This document shows, in pieces, positions 22,209 through 34,234 of a stretch of 64,000 nt of DNA. This stretch comes from Castanea sativa (taxonomy: Eukaryota > Streptophyta > Magnoliopsida > Fagales > Fagaceae): NCBI RefSeq assembly GCF_040712315.1, contig NC_134023.1:67368757-67432756 (forward strand), written 5' to 3'. Both the position numbers and the translations under genes were made by a program. Numbering within the stretch: the stretch's first letter is position 1; each line of letters begins with the position of its first letter. The notes below the pieces were generated by a model. It was not told the DNA's origin. It worked only from the letters and a program-made list of their open reading frames with translations, and did not search any database.

Positions 22209-25200
22209 TTAATGATGCTCTTCTTTTGGATAAGTATGTCTGTTGAAGAGCCAAATTGAATCAGCAGCAACGGCTTCATTATCATCGTTACGGTGCCAAG
22301 TATAGTGGGCATGAGTGCTATTTTTTATCTCGAGAATTGCGTGCCCAAAGCTTGCTTCTCTATATGCAGAATAACTTGGTTGTGGTTCAACAAAACTGCA
22401 CAAAAAATAATCATGTATAAAATAAGTACTGCTACTTAGTTTTATTTTAGTGGGTCATAGAAATCATTTTTAAGACTAAATGAATGAGGCTCACCCAGAA
22501 GCAAGGCCTTCAATGTTTCCTCCATCACCAATGGTTATGTACACTGGTGCAGAAGAGTCCTTTACGGGGGTGCTCAGTCCATTTGTTATGTTGTACTTCA
22601 CATTCGATATGCGCTCCTGCAATGCATTAGAATGACTTAGAAAATTGAATCATTGATTGACACAAATCTACTAAATGCCAATTAGAACAACTTACTGAGC
22701 GTTCATAGGAATGAACATGACCAGCAAATACTAGATCAACTTTGTGTTGAACAAACCAAGGTTCAAATGTCACTCTCATGGCTTCCCCTTCCATGTAATG
22801 GTAGCTGTTGCTATTGTACCATGGTGAGTGCAGAAGAACAATTAGCCATGGAGTCTCAGCTCTATTAACCTTTGAGAGCTCTGTTTCAAGCCAAGTGTAT
22901 TGAGGAGTGTATTTGGCTGTAAAACAAGATATATATCATCAATATCAAACTGCTTTATTTCAATAATTTTATCACTTTGTAGGTAATATCATAAACAAAT
23001 TGGAGGAAAATTTCTTACCAAATGAAGAGTATGAAGACAAGACAATGATGTGTGCAGATGCTCGCCTAATAGAATACCAAAGCGGCGATGTACTCTGTGA
23101 TTCCTGATAGGGTGTATGGTACCTATGCAAATATGGCTTGAAAGGAACATTTTCTTCCTGAAAAATTACATGAACAGGAGCCATCATTAGTACCATCAAC
23201 AATCAACAATTAAAACCAAGATTATCTATATATTAGAAGGCAAATATTGATAAAGCTCTTACCAACTCTGGCGCAAAATCAATCTCATGATTGCCAGCAG
23301 CCCAAATCCACGGTTGATATGCAGTACTCTTCTCTACAAACCGGCCCCATTCATCCCATCTCTCATTGTCATGGTGTGGGTGATCATCAGCATAAGAAAG
23401 ATCTCCCACAAACAGCATAGCTTGGCCTTTTGGATTGGCCATATAATGCTTCAATGTCTCATAAGAGTCAAATGTTTGTCCCAAATCACCTGCACAATAC
23501 ACAATACACATGTTACATCTTATAGCTAGCTAGCACAAAATTAAGAAAATAGATCAACAATACAATTCATAACATGTAATTTTTGGTACTGACCGATAAC
23601 GCCAAATGTGTATGGAACATCTGGCCCTATTTTTGGTGGAGTCGTGAAATTGAATTGACGAGCTGAATTTCCTTGCCCGATCTCATAAAAGTATTTGGTG
23701 TCATACTGAGGATCATACAAACAAGAATATAATCAAAATCATGTCAATTCCCAAAGCACTACTACAAGTATGGCCTAAAATGAACCTATCTTACTTAAGC
23801 ATGTAAAGTAACATTTGCTGCCATAGGCAATGTCAAAGTAAATCCAATCCACCAAGACTGATGGAATTGGTTTTTCAATGGGAAAAATAAATATAAATTC
23901 ATATAAATACATTAGAAACACAATGCATATGTAGTATCCAAACATACTAAGACTTGAAAATCAATCACTTACTTCCAATCCTTTAATGGTAGCATGGTGA
24001 ATGTAGCCAGAGTTATAATTATAGTATTTGTAAGTAGTGGTTACAGAGTGAACTGTATGCTTATGCTTGTGCTTGCCCTCTGCTCCTGCAGCCCAATAAG
24101 ACACAACATCTGGGTGTTTCATAACTGGTGTCACCCATGAAATGATCACACCTCGCCCATCATAATCTCCTTGAGTTATATGAACCTTCAAAGTATAAAA
24201 AATCTTTTAGCTAACAAAAAATTAAAGGCACACCACATAAAATTACATAAATATGAATTTTTTTTAAAATTAATTAATTTCTAATTTTAAATATGAAAAA
24301 AATTATTTATATTTTATGCAAAATTGTGTATCTTATAGGAATATTTTTGACCGATTTATAATTTTTATTTAAAATAATGATATTTCAAATAAATAAATAC
24401 TGAAAATATAAAAGAAACATATATAATTATGATTTGATAATTGATTAATTGTAATTTGATGCATAGCCACTTAACTAAAAAAATCAAAGAATACGAATTT
24501 AACCTTTTGACATATATTATAAAAAACTAATTAACCCTAGAGTAGAAAAATATTTGCAATAAGCCACTTTTTAAATCATAAACAAGTTTTATTATAAAAG
24601 ATGTGATCCAAAAATTTCTAAGGCATAAAGAAAATTTTTTATTTTTAAAAAGATCAACCAAGATGGGAACATGGGAAATCAGTTTGTTATTCAACAAAAT
24701 CTATATTCCCAAAAAAAAAAAAAATCTAAATATACAACTATGAAATAAACTAATCATTAAAAGAATAGGTCATGATTTTAAAATACAAATTTAACTAATA
24801 TATATCAAAATAGTTTTAACAAATTGTAAATAACACTAACAAACTATACTAAAAAAGATAATCTTGAGTAGAAAAATATATGCAATCGGTAAAAAATCTA
24901 AATATACAACTATGAAATAAACTAATCAATAAAAGAATAGGTCATGATTTTAAAATACAAATTTAACTAATACATATATCAAAATAGTTTTAACATATTG
25001 TAAATAACACTAACAATCTATACTAAAAAAGATAATCTTGAGTAGAAAAATATATGCAATCGGTACTTCTAAATATACAACTATGAAATAAACTGATCAA
25101 TAAAAAAATAGGTCATGATTTTAAAATACAAATTTAACTAATACATATATCAAAATAGTTTTAACATATTGTAAATAACACTAACAATCTATACTAAATA

Positions 25201-25530
25201 AGATAATCTTGAGTAGAAAAATATATGTAATCGGTACTTTTTAAATAAAAAATATGAGATCCGATCGAAAACATTGTAATGCATAAAGAAACTTTTTGAT
25301 TGCTAAAAAAACATGAAAAAATAATAATAAAACATGAAAAAGGTTGATGATAATACCTGCTCTGGTGCATTGAAACCTGGAGGAGAAGGAAAAGTATCCT
25401 TTGGCAAGTCTACAGAGGCGTATAGTTTCCTAACATAAGGGCTTGTTTTCCCTCCATTGCACAAACCAATATTCAGCAACACAAACACCATAGCTACCAT
25501 CCACAGTGCACTCATATTTTTGGAACCCAT
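22209..25530 (-). CDS. PAP: Purple acid phosphatase (plant high-molecular-weight type), 8 exons, apparently intact
   Basis: Joined exons (minus strand): 25530-25357, 24185-23973, 23705-23594, 23489-23263, 23157-23019, 22916-22696, 22616-22495, 22395-22209; all junctions have GT/AG and phases agree, giving 464 residues with a stop at 22209-22211. Residues 1-26 form a signal peptide ([17 protein letters not shown]). The five metal-ligand blocks of the dinuclear Fe(III)-Me(II) centre are present: GDLG (D168), GDLSY (D196, Y199), GNHE (N233, H234), VLLH (H318) and GHVH (H355, H357). These enzymes hydrolyse phosphate monoesters, usually secreted to apoplast or vacuole and often induced by phosphate starvation. 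The sequence resembles Arabidopsis PAP10/PAP12 most (NGG.TS.YVRKL start, [19 protein letters not shown]), and the length fits that family. No lesion seen. Intron 1 (24186-25356) holds a tandem repeat. Confidence 0.95.
24726..25240. repeat. Three ~172-bp tandem units in phosphatase intron 1
   Basis: CTAAATATACAACTATG starts at 24726, 24898 and 25069, each unit ending near GTAGAAAAATATATG.AATCGGTA. The units differ by a few bases. They account for about 40% of intron 1. Confidence 0.9.
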
Positions 25531-25548
25531 ATTTTGCTTTAGAGAGAA

Positions 25549-25646
25549 AGCAAGTTAAGTGAACAGTGTATGTGTTGTAGAGCAAGTTACGTGAACAGTG
25601 TATGTGTTGTAGAGCAAGGTATACGTGAATATTTTTATATATATAG
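25549..25646 (-). promoter_or_regulatory. Phosphatase 5' leader/promoter with 32-bp direct repeats and TATA stretch
   Basis: On the plus strand AGCAAGTTAAGTGAACAGTG at 25549 is repeated at 25581 (AGCAAGTTACGTGAACAGTG) and partly at 25613, a 32-base period. Just beyond, at 25633-25646, the minus strand reads TATATATATAAAAAT, a likely TATA box about 105-115 bases before the ATG. The repeats would lie in the leader or core promoter. No function is demonstrated. Confidence 0.55.
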
Positions 25647-25649
25647 AGC

Positions 25650-26430
25650 AAGGTCGAATACTAGATGACTAAGGACTCTAAAGTTGAGGAGTCAAAGATA
25701 ACTGATAAGATTTTAAACTTTTCGAATTTGATAAGGAGATCACTTCTAAATCTTTAATACAGTTTAGAAATTGATCATGATGAGTTGTGAATTGGATCTC
25801 TTCAGAATATTTTTTTTCTTCTTAGAAAGTATCCCTTCCGAATATTATTTTGTTCTGTTTTTATTTCTTTTGATCTTTTTTTGTTTTTTTTATAGGTTTT
25901 TTTTTTTTTTGGTTGGACTATTACGGATGGACGAAATTTCATCTTGCTATGTAAACAATAAAATTATGGTACATAAAAAAAATTATGGCATATAATAAGT
26001 AATTAACTACTATAGTATAATTTACCCAAACAAAAAATGCTATAGTATGATGTTCTTCTAACTTTTAATAATTTTTTTTTAGAGGGTTTCAATTTATAGT
26101 GTCCATCTCTTGATAATAGTTCTTTTTTGGGTTAAATAATGCGTTTGAGCTTGGTGAGAGAATGTGATTAAGGGTGTGGATTTAACAGTTTGTTTGTTTC
26201 TTAAAAAAAAAAAAAACACTAGTCTGTTTTTAATGTAGGTGGGGATTGAACTCTACATTTTTTATTCAACCATCAGAAATTTTACAAGTTGAGTTAACTG
26301 GAACTTACAAATTTTAATAATTAAGTATGCTAACATTTATTACCTCATTGAAATAAAGTTACTAAATTTTAAAAAAGCATTTCTTTAAAATATGAAAAAT
26401 GCATGCAGTCTAATCTTTGTACATGGTAAC
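25650..26430. other. Gene-free AT-rich spacer
   Basis: Upstream of the phosphatase. Poly-T tracts and short frames only; nothing recognisable. Confidence 0.55.
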
Positions 26431-26433
26431 TAA

Positions 26434-26966
26434 GGGCTGGATTGGTAGGAGGGTTTTTGTTTTTGTTTTCAAAATAGTATAAAAACAATTTTCAAAAAAT
26501 TGAACTTGAAACTAGTTTTTAGATAATAAATTTTTTTTTTATTTTACGTGTTTGGCTTCCACTTTAAGAATAATTTTCAAAATACTAAAAACAAAAAATA
26601 ATTGTTTAGGAGACCATTTCTGTTTTTGATATTTTTAAAAAAAATTACAAAAAGTAATGTGTAAAATTTGTAGATTACTTTTTTCTTTTATGGATAATGA
26701 TAAGGAAATAGAGCTCATCGCGTATTTTTTTTTTTTTTAATGATAAGTTTCAAATTTGAAGTGTGAGAATTCTTTTTGTGATAAAGATAAGTTTCTTAAT
26801 TTAGGAGATAAAATAAATCATGTTCTAGACTAGGAAAATATGATACATCTTTTAAAAACTGTATTTTGAAAATATTAGCCCAAACAATAAATTCAAGTGT
26901 AAGATCCACCATTTTATGGATTGCAAAACAAAAAACTATATTTAAATACTCTTATCAAACAGGTCC
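26434..26966. mobile_element. Tourist-like MITE candidate, TSD TAA
   Basis: TAA at 26431-26433 and 26967-26969 bracket 533 bp starting GGGCTGGATTGGTAGG and ending CTTATCAAACAGGTCC, an imperfect inverted pair. No coding sequence. Confidence 0.5.
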
Positions 26967-27457
26967 TAATAATTTTAATGTGTAGTTTTGAAGTTTTTGT
27001 GATCAAAGATTGATTTGGCCATATCAGGGGAAGCTTGGTAGTGTCGTCTCTAGAGATATGTAAGTTGTTTTTTTCAAAGAGAATTTATTCAAATGGTGCT
27101 TCTATTATTGCAAGTTTGCAACATTCTCCAATGGATTAAAAATATAATTAGTGTAATCAGTTAAATTTGTATCTATTGAATTGTCCTTCCATGAGTGTGA
27201 GAATGCATTAAGCCCTGCTCAAATTTTTTTTTCTTTTTCTTTTTTACAATTGATTTGGAATTTATGACATTAGCTTGCTCATATTTAGTTTCTTCAGCAA
27301 CATTTGATACATATACAATCAAGAGTACTAAAAAAATTATGCCCTTCCCATTGTATTCCAAACAATGGGTTGATGTTTTAAATTAACCAAAAAACTTAAA
27401 TCTTTAATATGCATTTATTATTTTAAATGATTTAGATAGAGTCAATGGATGACTTTT

Positions 27458-27822
27458 CAATGTAAAATTGCAAGAGTCAAATTTAACAGATTGAGTAATA
27501 TGATTATTTGTCTCTACACATTTGACCAATCAAGCATAATTAGCAACCTCCTTCATAGTTTTCCTTCAAGAACTAAGTTCAATGTAGAATTGCATGAGTC
27601 AAATTCAATGGATTTGGGTAATAAAATTATTTGTCTCTACACATTTGTGCAATCAAATATAAATAGCAACCTCCTTAAAAGTTGTCCTTCAAAATAAATT
27701 TTGATGGTGTTACTTTTACAGAATAAAGGAGAAGTAGGAGTTTTGACTAATTGTGATAACAAGCCACTCAATGCTAAAAGTAGGAGTTTTGACTAATTGT
27801 GATAACAAGCCACTCAATGCAG
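27458..27822. repeat. Two adjacent tandem duplications (122-bp and 46-bp periods)
   Basis: CAATGTAAAATTGCAAGAGT at 27458 recurs as CAATGTAGAATTGCATGAGT at 27580, a 122-base period of diverged units. Directly after, AGTAGGAGTTTTGACTAATT starts at 27733-27734 and again 46 bases later, nearly identical. Confidence 0.85.
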
Positions 27823-27839
27823 CATTGAGTAGCAAAGAG

Positions 27840-28999
27840 AGAGAAATTCAAATTCAGGGGAAGCAAAACCAGCAACAGCTGTTTAGGTAACTAATTTTGC
27901 AATTTAAATACGTGTATGCAATTAAGATATGTGTAAGATATATCATGTTATAAGGAGATTTAGAATATGTTATTGACAAGTTTCAATATAAGGAGGAAGA
28001 TAATTCATGGTTGGAAGCGATGGTAGAGGCAGCAATCTTAGGAAAATATTATGTAGTCATAAAGATAATTTCATATAAAATATATATAATTTTTTATAAA
28101 ATATTTTAAAATAAGTTTATACGGTACTCGTGCATTGCACAAGACATTTACTAGTACGTGATAAAAGCCAAGTCCTAGAAACTGTGGTGTTACCGATGGA
28201 CTATCTTTTCTTCATGATAAGTGATTAGTAGTTATGCTCTTTTTTTTTCCTTTTTTTTTTTTTGAACAACATTAATTATTAAGCTAGTTTAGTTTAAATG
28301 AAATTCTATTATCAAAATATCAAGTGATAATAATTGATGATAGGATAGTTTATTCTTGTTAACTAAGTTTCAAAAAATTAATTAAAAACAAACATTTCAA
28401 AAAATTTAATTTTCAACTCCAACTAAAAATCTTTTATCATGGAAAATAATCAAAATTTACATTCCACCCATTTACCAGCTAATTTTTTTTTTAAGAAGGA
28501 TTTACCAGCAAAACTTGGACAAGTGAAATTGTTTCTTTCTTAAAATTATAAGTTATAACAAAGATGATTGTGGGACTTGAATAATGAATGTCTTATTTAA
28601 AAACACTAGAAAGTAGTGGTTTACTACAAAACTCTTGGCAAGTGAAACTAATTTTGAAATCACTAGAACTGCTTTTTTTTTTTTCTTTTTTTCTTTTTTG
28701 AGAATGAAACCTGCTCCTTTAATTAATCAAAAGAGGCTAAATCAACTTGAACAACATGAAGAATGTCTGGTGGTACATCACTGGAACTACTATTTTGTAT
28801 TGCTAATTTCAAGTTCATTAGAGGAAAAAAAAAGTGTGAAAAAATTATATGAAATTATCAATTAAGTGCATGGTATTTCAAGCTCATTAGACATTGTCTC
28901 ATGAATAAATAAAGTGATTTCCTGATTTGTGGTCGATTTCATGATTGCATGAAATTGACACTAAAGAAAAAAGAGTTCAAGTGTCAATCTCTCCTCTTT

Positions 29000-29030
<31 letters not shown>

Positions 29031-30010
29031 ATTTGAGCTTGAAATTTTCAGGCAATAATTCAAATTCAAGATCTTTCAATTAAAAAGAAAAATTCATTCC
29101 ATGTAATTATCCATATATCACTTTTGAAATTGGCGCCTAGCAGCCATTATTAAGTAAAAGTCTAATATGTTTGTGGGCAAACAGTTTTAATAATAAATTT
29201 CCAATAGACTAGAAATGGAAAACTAATTGCAAACTAATATTATTTATATAATAATTTTGATAAAAAATAATAAACTACTAATCTAAATTTAAAAACTTAA
29301 TTAAAATATTTTTTAAAATTTTGTGAAATATATCTATATCAATGCTGGCATAATAATAATATCCTTCCTACTCGAGCTAACACTTTCCATGAGGAAAATT
29401 GTTTCAAACACAATTTGTGTGATATGCGAAGAAGAGGCAGAAACACTTGCACAATTTAAGCTAGTTCTTTGGATTTGGTTGATAGATTGAGTAGCAATTT
29501 GAACTTTAGTGAGAGTTGGTGCATTGAGATTGAGTTTCCACACCTGTGTCACAAGCATGTGTTCTCCATGATCTTAAAAGTACAGGACATAAAACTAGAA
29601 GAATAACTTCTTAATTCACTATTACAGTGATATTTTTTCTATAAATTACTTGAAAAACTACGGGAGCTATGTTTTATTTCTTTTGCTGCATAAATTTCCT
29701 TCAGTTAGTATGATGGCCTCATTCATATCATATTTTTTAGTGATTTTGTTTGAGAAAACACTATTATTAATTTATTGTTGTATCTGTGTTTTATACTGTT
29801 CGGTTCAATGGTACTAAATCTTTATTTTTTAAAATTTTATAATTTGATTTATGAAATACCATTGTTCATGCTTCGTAATTCTGTCCATGAAATACAGTTG
29901 TATTTATTTGACTTACTGTTTCCAATCATATTGATGAAATACTGTATTCTCGATATTCGATATGTATTGGCCAGAGAGAGTTCACGAAATAAAGTAAATT
30001 TTATCAAAAT
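27840..30010. other. Gene-free AT-rich spacer
   Basis: A palindromic terminus-like CTCGTGCATTGCACAAG occurs at about 28125-28142, a signature seen at ends of some plant MITEs, without a clear partner. A T-rich run at 28670-28700 precedes sequence resembling a LINE 3' tail. A 74-codon minus-strand frame at 29334-29558 matches nothing I recognise. No supported gene. Confidence 0.5.
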
Positions 30011-30017
30011 GACCTAC

Positions 30018-30321
30018 GCTCTGTTTGTTTCAATAAAAACTCTTGTGTAAAGATAATTTTTTTTATTTTTCAATGTTTGGTAGCATAAAAAGTGAGTCAA
30101 AGAAAAACTATTTTTGGTCAATATAAAAAGTATGGCTTACTTTTAAAAATTATTTTCCATTAAATTTTTTTGGAAAACAACTCTATCTCACAGCAAGCTA
30201 AATAAGGGAAGTTAAGAGGTTGTTTTTCAACTTACTTAAAGTTATTACCAAACATTGGAAAATGAGATAGTTTTTTAGAAAATGACTCATTTTCTAACAT
30301 CATTATTAAAACAAACAGAGC
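30018..30321. mobile_element. MITE with GCTCTGTTTGTTT terminal inverted repeats
   Basis: The left end GCTCTGTTTGTTTCAATAA and the right end TTATTAAAACAAACAGAGC are inverted copies with one or two mismatches. The 304-bp interior is AT-rich and non-coding. Target duplication not clear. Confidence 0.7.
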
Positions 30322-31039
30322 ATAATTAGTCCAGAACTGGTTAGGAGTTATTATGGCTACGTCAAAATACAAAAGCCACACTAATCACCTTTTCCTAAAC
30401 TTTTTTTTCCTACCCAAAAAAAAAAAGTGTCAATTTCGATCACTCCAAAGAATTTATGGTAACGCTGATACCCCCAATTTATGCATTTTATTTATTTATT
30501 CTTCATATGCACTAAAACTTATAAGTTGGTAAATAAAATATTAATCTGAACTTCTTCACTTTTCAAATATATAAACAGGCCAACAATTTAAAGTTGTAGT
30601 CAAATGGTATTCATGATGATACAAAATATCAAGTGTGACACTGTCACTATGTTATGCGTGATTTTAAAATTTTATGGTTATACATGAAAATTTAGTCAAT
30701 AAATCATTAGAATGAATAATACTCTTTTTTTTATAGGAAGAGTGGATAATACTTTAAGCATGTTTAAAGTTTCTTTGCACTTATGTTGTTTGAAATATTA
30801 ATTTATGTCATTATTTTAAATTTTTGACCCAGCTTATGAATGTTAAAATGATTGGAGATTTGCTATAGCATATTAAGGCATGATGATAATAATATAAAAA
30901 TAATTTTCTATGAAATTCATAATTTATAGTATATTGGCATATATTCATAAAGAAAAATAGTGTATATAGTGGTAATTAATCATGAAGCTAGTGACTTGGT
31001 CCCATAAAACAGTAATTATTTTTATGATTTAAATCATAC

Positions 31040-32312
31040 TGTTTTTTCAAAACCATTTTGTGAATCAATACTACTGAAAAGGTATGTAAACCTTTGATTT
31101 TGGTAGCACATTCTCTTTGTACACAATATATATTCACTGAATTTGTTTTCTGTTCATGCAGATTTTTCACTAGAGTCAGTTTATGATGGAATTGCACAAA
31201 TCAACACAGTTGAAAATGAACATATGCAATAGTAAACCTTAAATTTTGGTAGTCATTAAATTTATTCTTACGGTTCATTACATTTTGGTTGACAAAGTGT
31301 TTTTTTTTCTTTTTTTGTTCATGCAGATTTTTTGCTAGAGCCATTTTGTGATAGAGCTGCACAATCAACACTACTGGAAAGGAAGGTATGTAATCATAAA
31401 CCTTAAGGTGTGTTTGTTTGGAGGTGAAGTAAGGTGAATGGAAAACTTTGGAGAGAAAATAGGAAGGAAAATTTTTTTGAAGTGTGTTTTTTTGGGTGAA
31501 GAAGAAGGAAAATAAATGGTAGGGTTTAAGTGTTTTCTCTTCGGACTCACTAAAAAGTTTTATCACCAAAATGGAGAGAAAACTGAAAAGAAAAAATAGA
31601 GCTGCTTAATGGACAAAAATGTCCTTATGCACTTGCACATGAGCTGTCCGTACATTGCTCTTCTTTACTTTTTTATTTTTCATTTTTCTTGAACATTGTT
31701 TCCTCTTCTTCCTCTTTTTTTTTTTTTTTCCTTCCTCCTAGACATTGCCTCCTCTTCTTCTTCTTCTTTTTTTTTTTCCTAGACATTGCCTCTCTTTTTT
31801 TCTTTTGATTTATTGAGCAGGCTTCGTCTAGTCTCATATTCTTTTCTTTTTTCCTTTTGCTCTCTTTTGTGTTTTTTTTTTTTCACTTTTTTTGGTTTTA
31901 ATTGAGCATCATTTTAAACAAGGATATATGAGTAAATTTATACAAACTCACTTTTTCTATTTCTCCACTTTTTTACTCCCAACCAAACAAAAAGGAGGGA
32001 AATTAAAATCTTTTCTATCCTCTCACTTTTCTATCCTCCTACCATTTTCTATCCTCCAACTTTCCACCATCCCAACCAAACGAACCCTAAATTTTGGTTG
32101 ACAGAATGTTCACTAATTTTTTTTTTTTGGAGAAAAAAAATACAAAATTCATGCATATTTTTTTGCTAGATCTGATAGAGTTGTACAATTAACATTGCTG
32201 GAAAAAAAAATCATGCAGATTTTTTTGCTAGATCTATTTTGTGACAGAGCTACACAATCAACATTGCTAGAAAAAAGAGAAAAAAAAAAAAAGAGAGAGA
32301 GAGAGGTATGTA
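31040..32312 (+). repeat. Array of ~5 diverged repeat units, each with an exon-like core
   Basis: Cores at about 31044-31080, 31162-31232, 31327-31385, 32155-32208 and 32219-32275 share GATTTTTTGCTAGA..CATTTTGTGA.AGAGCTGCACAATCAACA. Several are preceded by TTCATGCAG and followed by GTATGT, like an exon with splice sites. The best core (31327-31385, 59 nt) reads FLLEPFCDRAAQSTLLERK in one frame. Spacers share TAAACCTTAAATTTTGGTAGTCATT. Units 3 and 4 are split by the MITE at 31407-32087. I do not recognise the peptide. It may be a duplicated exon of a decayed gene. Confidence 0.6.
31407..32087. mobile_element. Tourist-like MITE inserted in the exon-like array, TSD TAA
   Basis: TAA at 31404-31406 and 32088-32090 flank 681 bp starting GGTGTGTTTGTTTGG and ending CCAACCAAACGAACCC. 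The neighbouring array units preserve the empty site AACCTTAAATTTTGG, which confirms the insertion. Confidence 0.75.
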
Positions 32313-32547
32313 ACAGTAAACTTTAAACTTTGGTAGTCATTGAATTGATTATTATTGTTCATTTGAGTTGTACAGTAATGGATTGGATGATCTTTTACCC
32401 AAATTATTGTCATATGATCTTTCTTCATCTTGGTTTGGAAAGAAAAAGAGCGAGGGCTTTCTTATAAGCAAGCCGCCAAAACAAAACCAACACGTCACCA
32501 CCCCATTTCTCCTCATGTAAATCTCCACGTTTCCGTCTAGACCTTTA

Positions 32548-33741
32548 TGGCCTGTTTGGAAGTTTAAACAAGGAGGGGGAGTAGAGCAAAGGGAGGGAGA
32601 GTAATTCAATTACCTTATTTGAAAGTTTTTTAAGAAAGGAGGGGAGGGGTTTGAAGGGGTTTCAACTACCTCTAACTTCTCATTTTTAATTCCTCCAAAT
32701 TGGAGAGATTTGGAGGGAGAGTAGAGTAGATAAATTATTGACCAAATGAATTCTCTAATTTACCCTTTCTAAATTAACAAAATTACAAACCGATTATATA
32801 AATAACCTTTGTTTGTTATAATTTTGGGCAAAAGTTAGACTAATTAAGCCTAAGCTTTTGTCTTTTCATCTAGCATTATGAGAAATACAATAGTTTCTTC
32901 CTTTCTCAGCAACCAAATAGATAGACATCAATTGAGAAACAATGTTTCAACTTTCCTACATTTTTCTAGGCAAAACCAAACACAGCCTTACACACACAAA
33001 AAAGAAAGAAATTGAGTGTAGTTTCAGGAATGGGGAAAAAAAGATAGATGGATACGTACGGAGAGGTGTCGAAGAAGTTGATACCGAGACAAAAGGCTTA
33101 ACGAATGGAGGCATTTGCTTCTTTCTCAGAGACTGTGTCGAAAACGTTGCTGAGAGGCAATGCACCGAAGCCTACACAGCTAAACTTTAACCCCGTGTTC
33201 CCTAGCTCCCGGAGCTCGAGCTTGGACATTGGATTCTGAGTTATTAGGGTGTTTGGGAAGTGAGAAAATTGTTGAAGATGAAGAAAGAGAGAAAGAGATT
33301 TTAACGGTCAGATGATGGAAACTGGATTGGAGTTTACTGGATTGGTCCCAATAATTTGGACCTAATCACATCGGAAATTGGAGGAGGTTTTTGATTTTTT
33401 ATTATAAATTTTTTTGAGGTAATAAAAATTATTTTATAATAGTTAATAGTAGTTTTATATACTTTTATTAGTGGTATTTGATGGAATGAGAATGTTGATT
33501 AAATAATTTTTTAATCTAACAAATTAATCATAGACCAATGTTGCAAGTCCATTTTCAAATAGGGGTAAATTTGTCTATTTAAATCATTTTCTCTCGTTTC
33601 CCTCTTAATTTTTAAAACATCCAAACAAGAGGAATGACTAATTAGTCCATTTCTCCTTACTAATTTTAAAAACATCCAAATAAAGTGGAGGATAATCATT
33701 CCCCTCTACTCTCCTCCCTCTTTAAACTTCCAAACAGGCCA
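32548..33741. mobile_element. PIF/Harbinger-type non-autonomous element carrying a captured gene fragment
   Basis: The left terminus TGGCCTGTTTGGAAGTTTAA (continuing for about 38 bases) is repeated inverted at the right end with 21 perfect terminal bases and a few mismatches after that. TTA lies directly outside both ends (32545-32547 and 33742-33744), the 3-base TTA target duplication of PIF/Harbinger and Tourist elements. The 1,194-bp interior has no transposase but contains exon 1 of an L-galactose dehydrogenase gene on the minus strand with adjoining intron and leader sequence. Confidence 0.82.
33056..33229 (-). pseudogene. L-galactose dehydrogenase exon 1 fragment inside the element
   Basis: From ATG at 33229 the minus strand reads MSKLELRELGNTGLKFSCVG, FGALPLSNVFDTVSEKEANA, SIR, stop, AFCLGINFFDTSPY. 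This matches the N-terminus of plant L-galactose dehydrogenase (aldo-keto reductase fold; L-galactose to L-galactono-1,4-lactone in ascorbate synthesis), including the conserved GINFFDTSPY with the catalytic-region Asp. Codon 44 is TAA (33098-33100) where Glu is expected. After SPY a GTATCC donor-like site begins intron-like sequence, so genomic DNA, not a cDNA, was copied. The remaining exons are absent. Confidence 0.85.
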
Positions 33742-33744
33742 TTA

Positions 33745-34234
33745 AAATAGAATATAAGATAAATAAAGGTTAAATAGTATAAACTGTTTTCTAAATAACA
33801 AATAACCAATATTTTGTCTTTTTTATTTTTCACTTTTTAAAAATGAAGGTATAAAGTTATCCTCACCAATGTGAAATTAGGTTAATGGCAAACGCAGTTG
33901 GAAAGCAATTATAATGGTGAACAAAAGATATTGCTCCACCAACTTCTTCAATAGCTTGCATAGTTTGAATATGATTTTTTACGATATTTCTAATGTGGTG
34001 AATTTATATACAATTTCTTTTAATGTAAATATTTCAAATTCCTTACATTGATCCATTAACTTCTTAATAACAGATTCCATAAACAATTGCACACACTATT
34101 TTAAACTGCTTATAATTGCAAAATCGTACTATACATTTTTACTTGATGTAAATTTTTTATAATTTATTTTGATAGTCTAAAATTAACACTAATCACGCAT
34201 TCTTTGCTATTGGAAAAACTAGCTTCCAAGCACG
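33745..34234. other. Gene-free spacer
   Basis: AT-rich, with short unconserved frames only. Nothing recognised. Confidence 0.5.

Noticed and set aside
29334..29558. 74-codon minus-strand frame
   Set aside because: No recognisable motif, poor context and AT-rich surroundings; not supportable as a gene.
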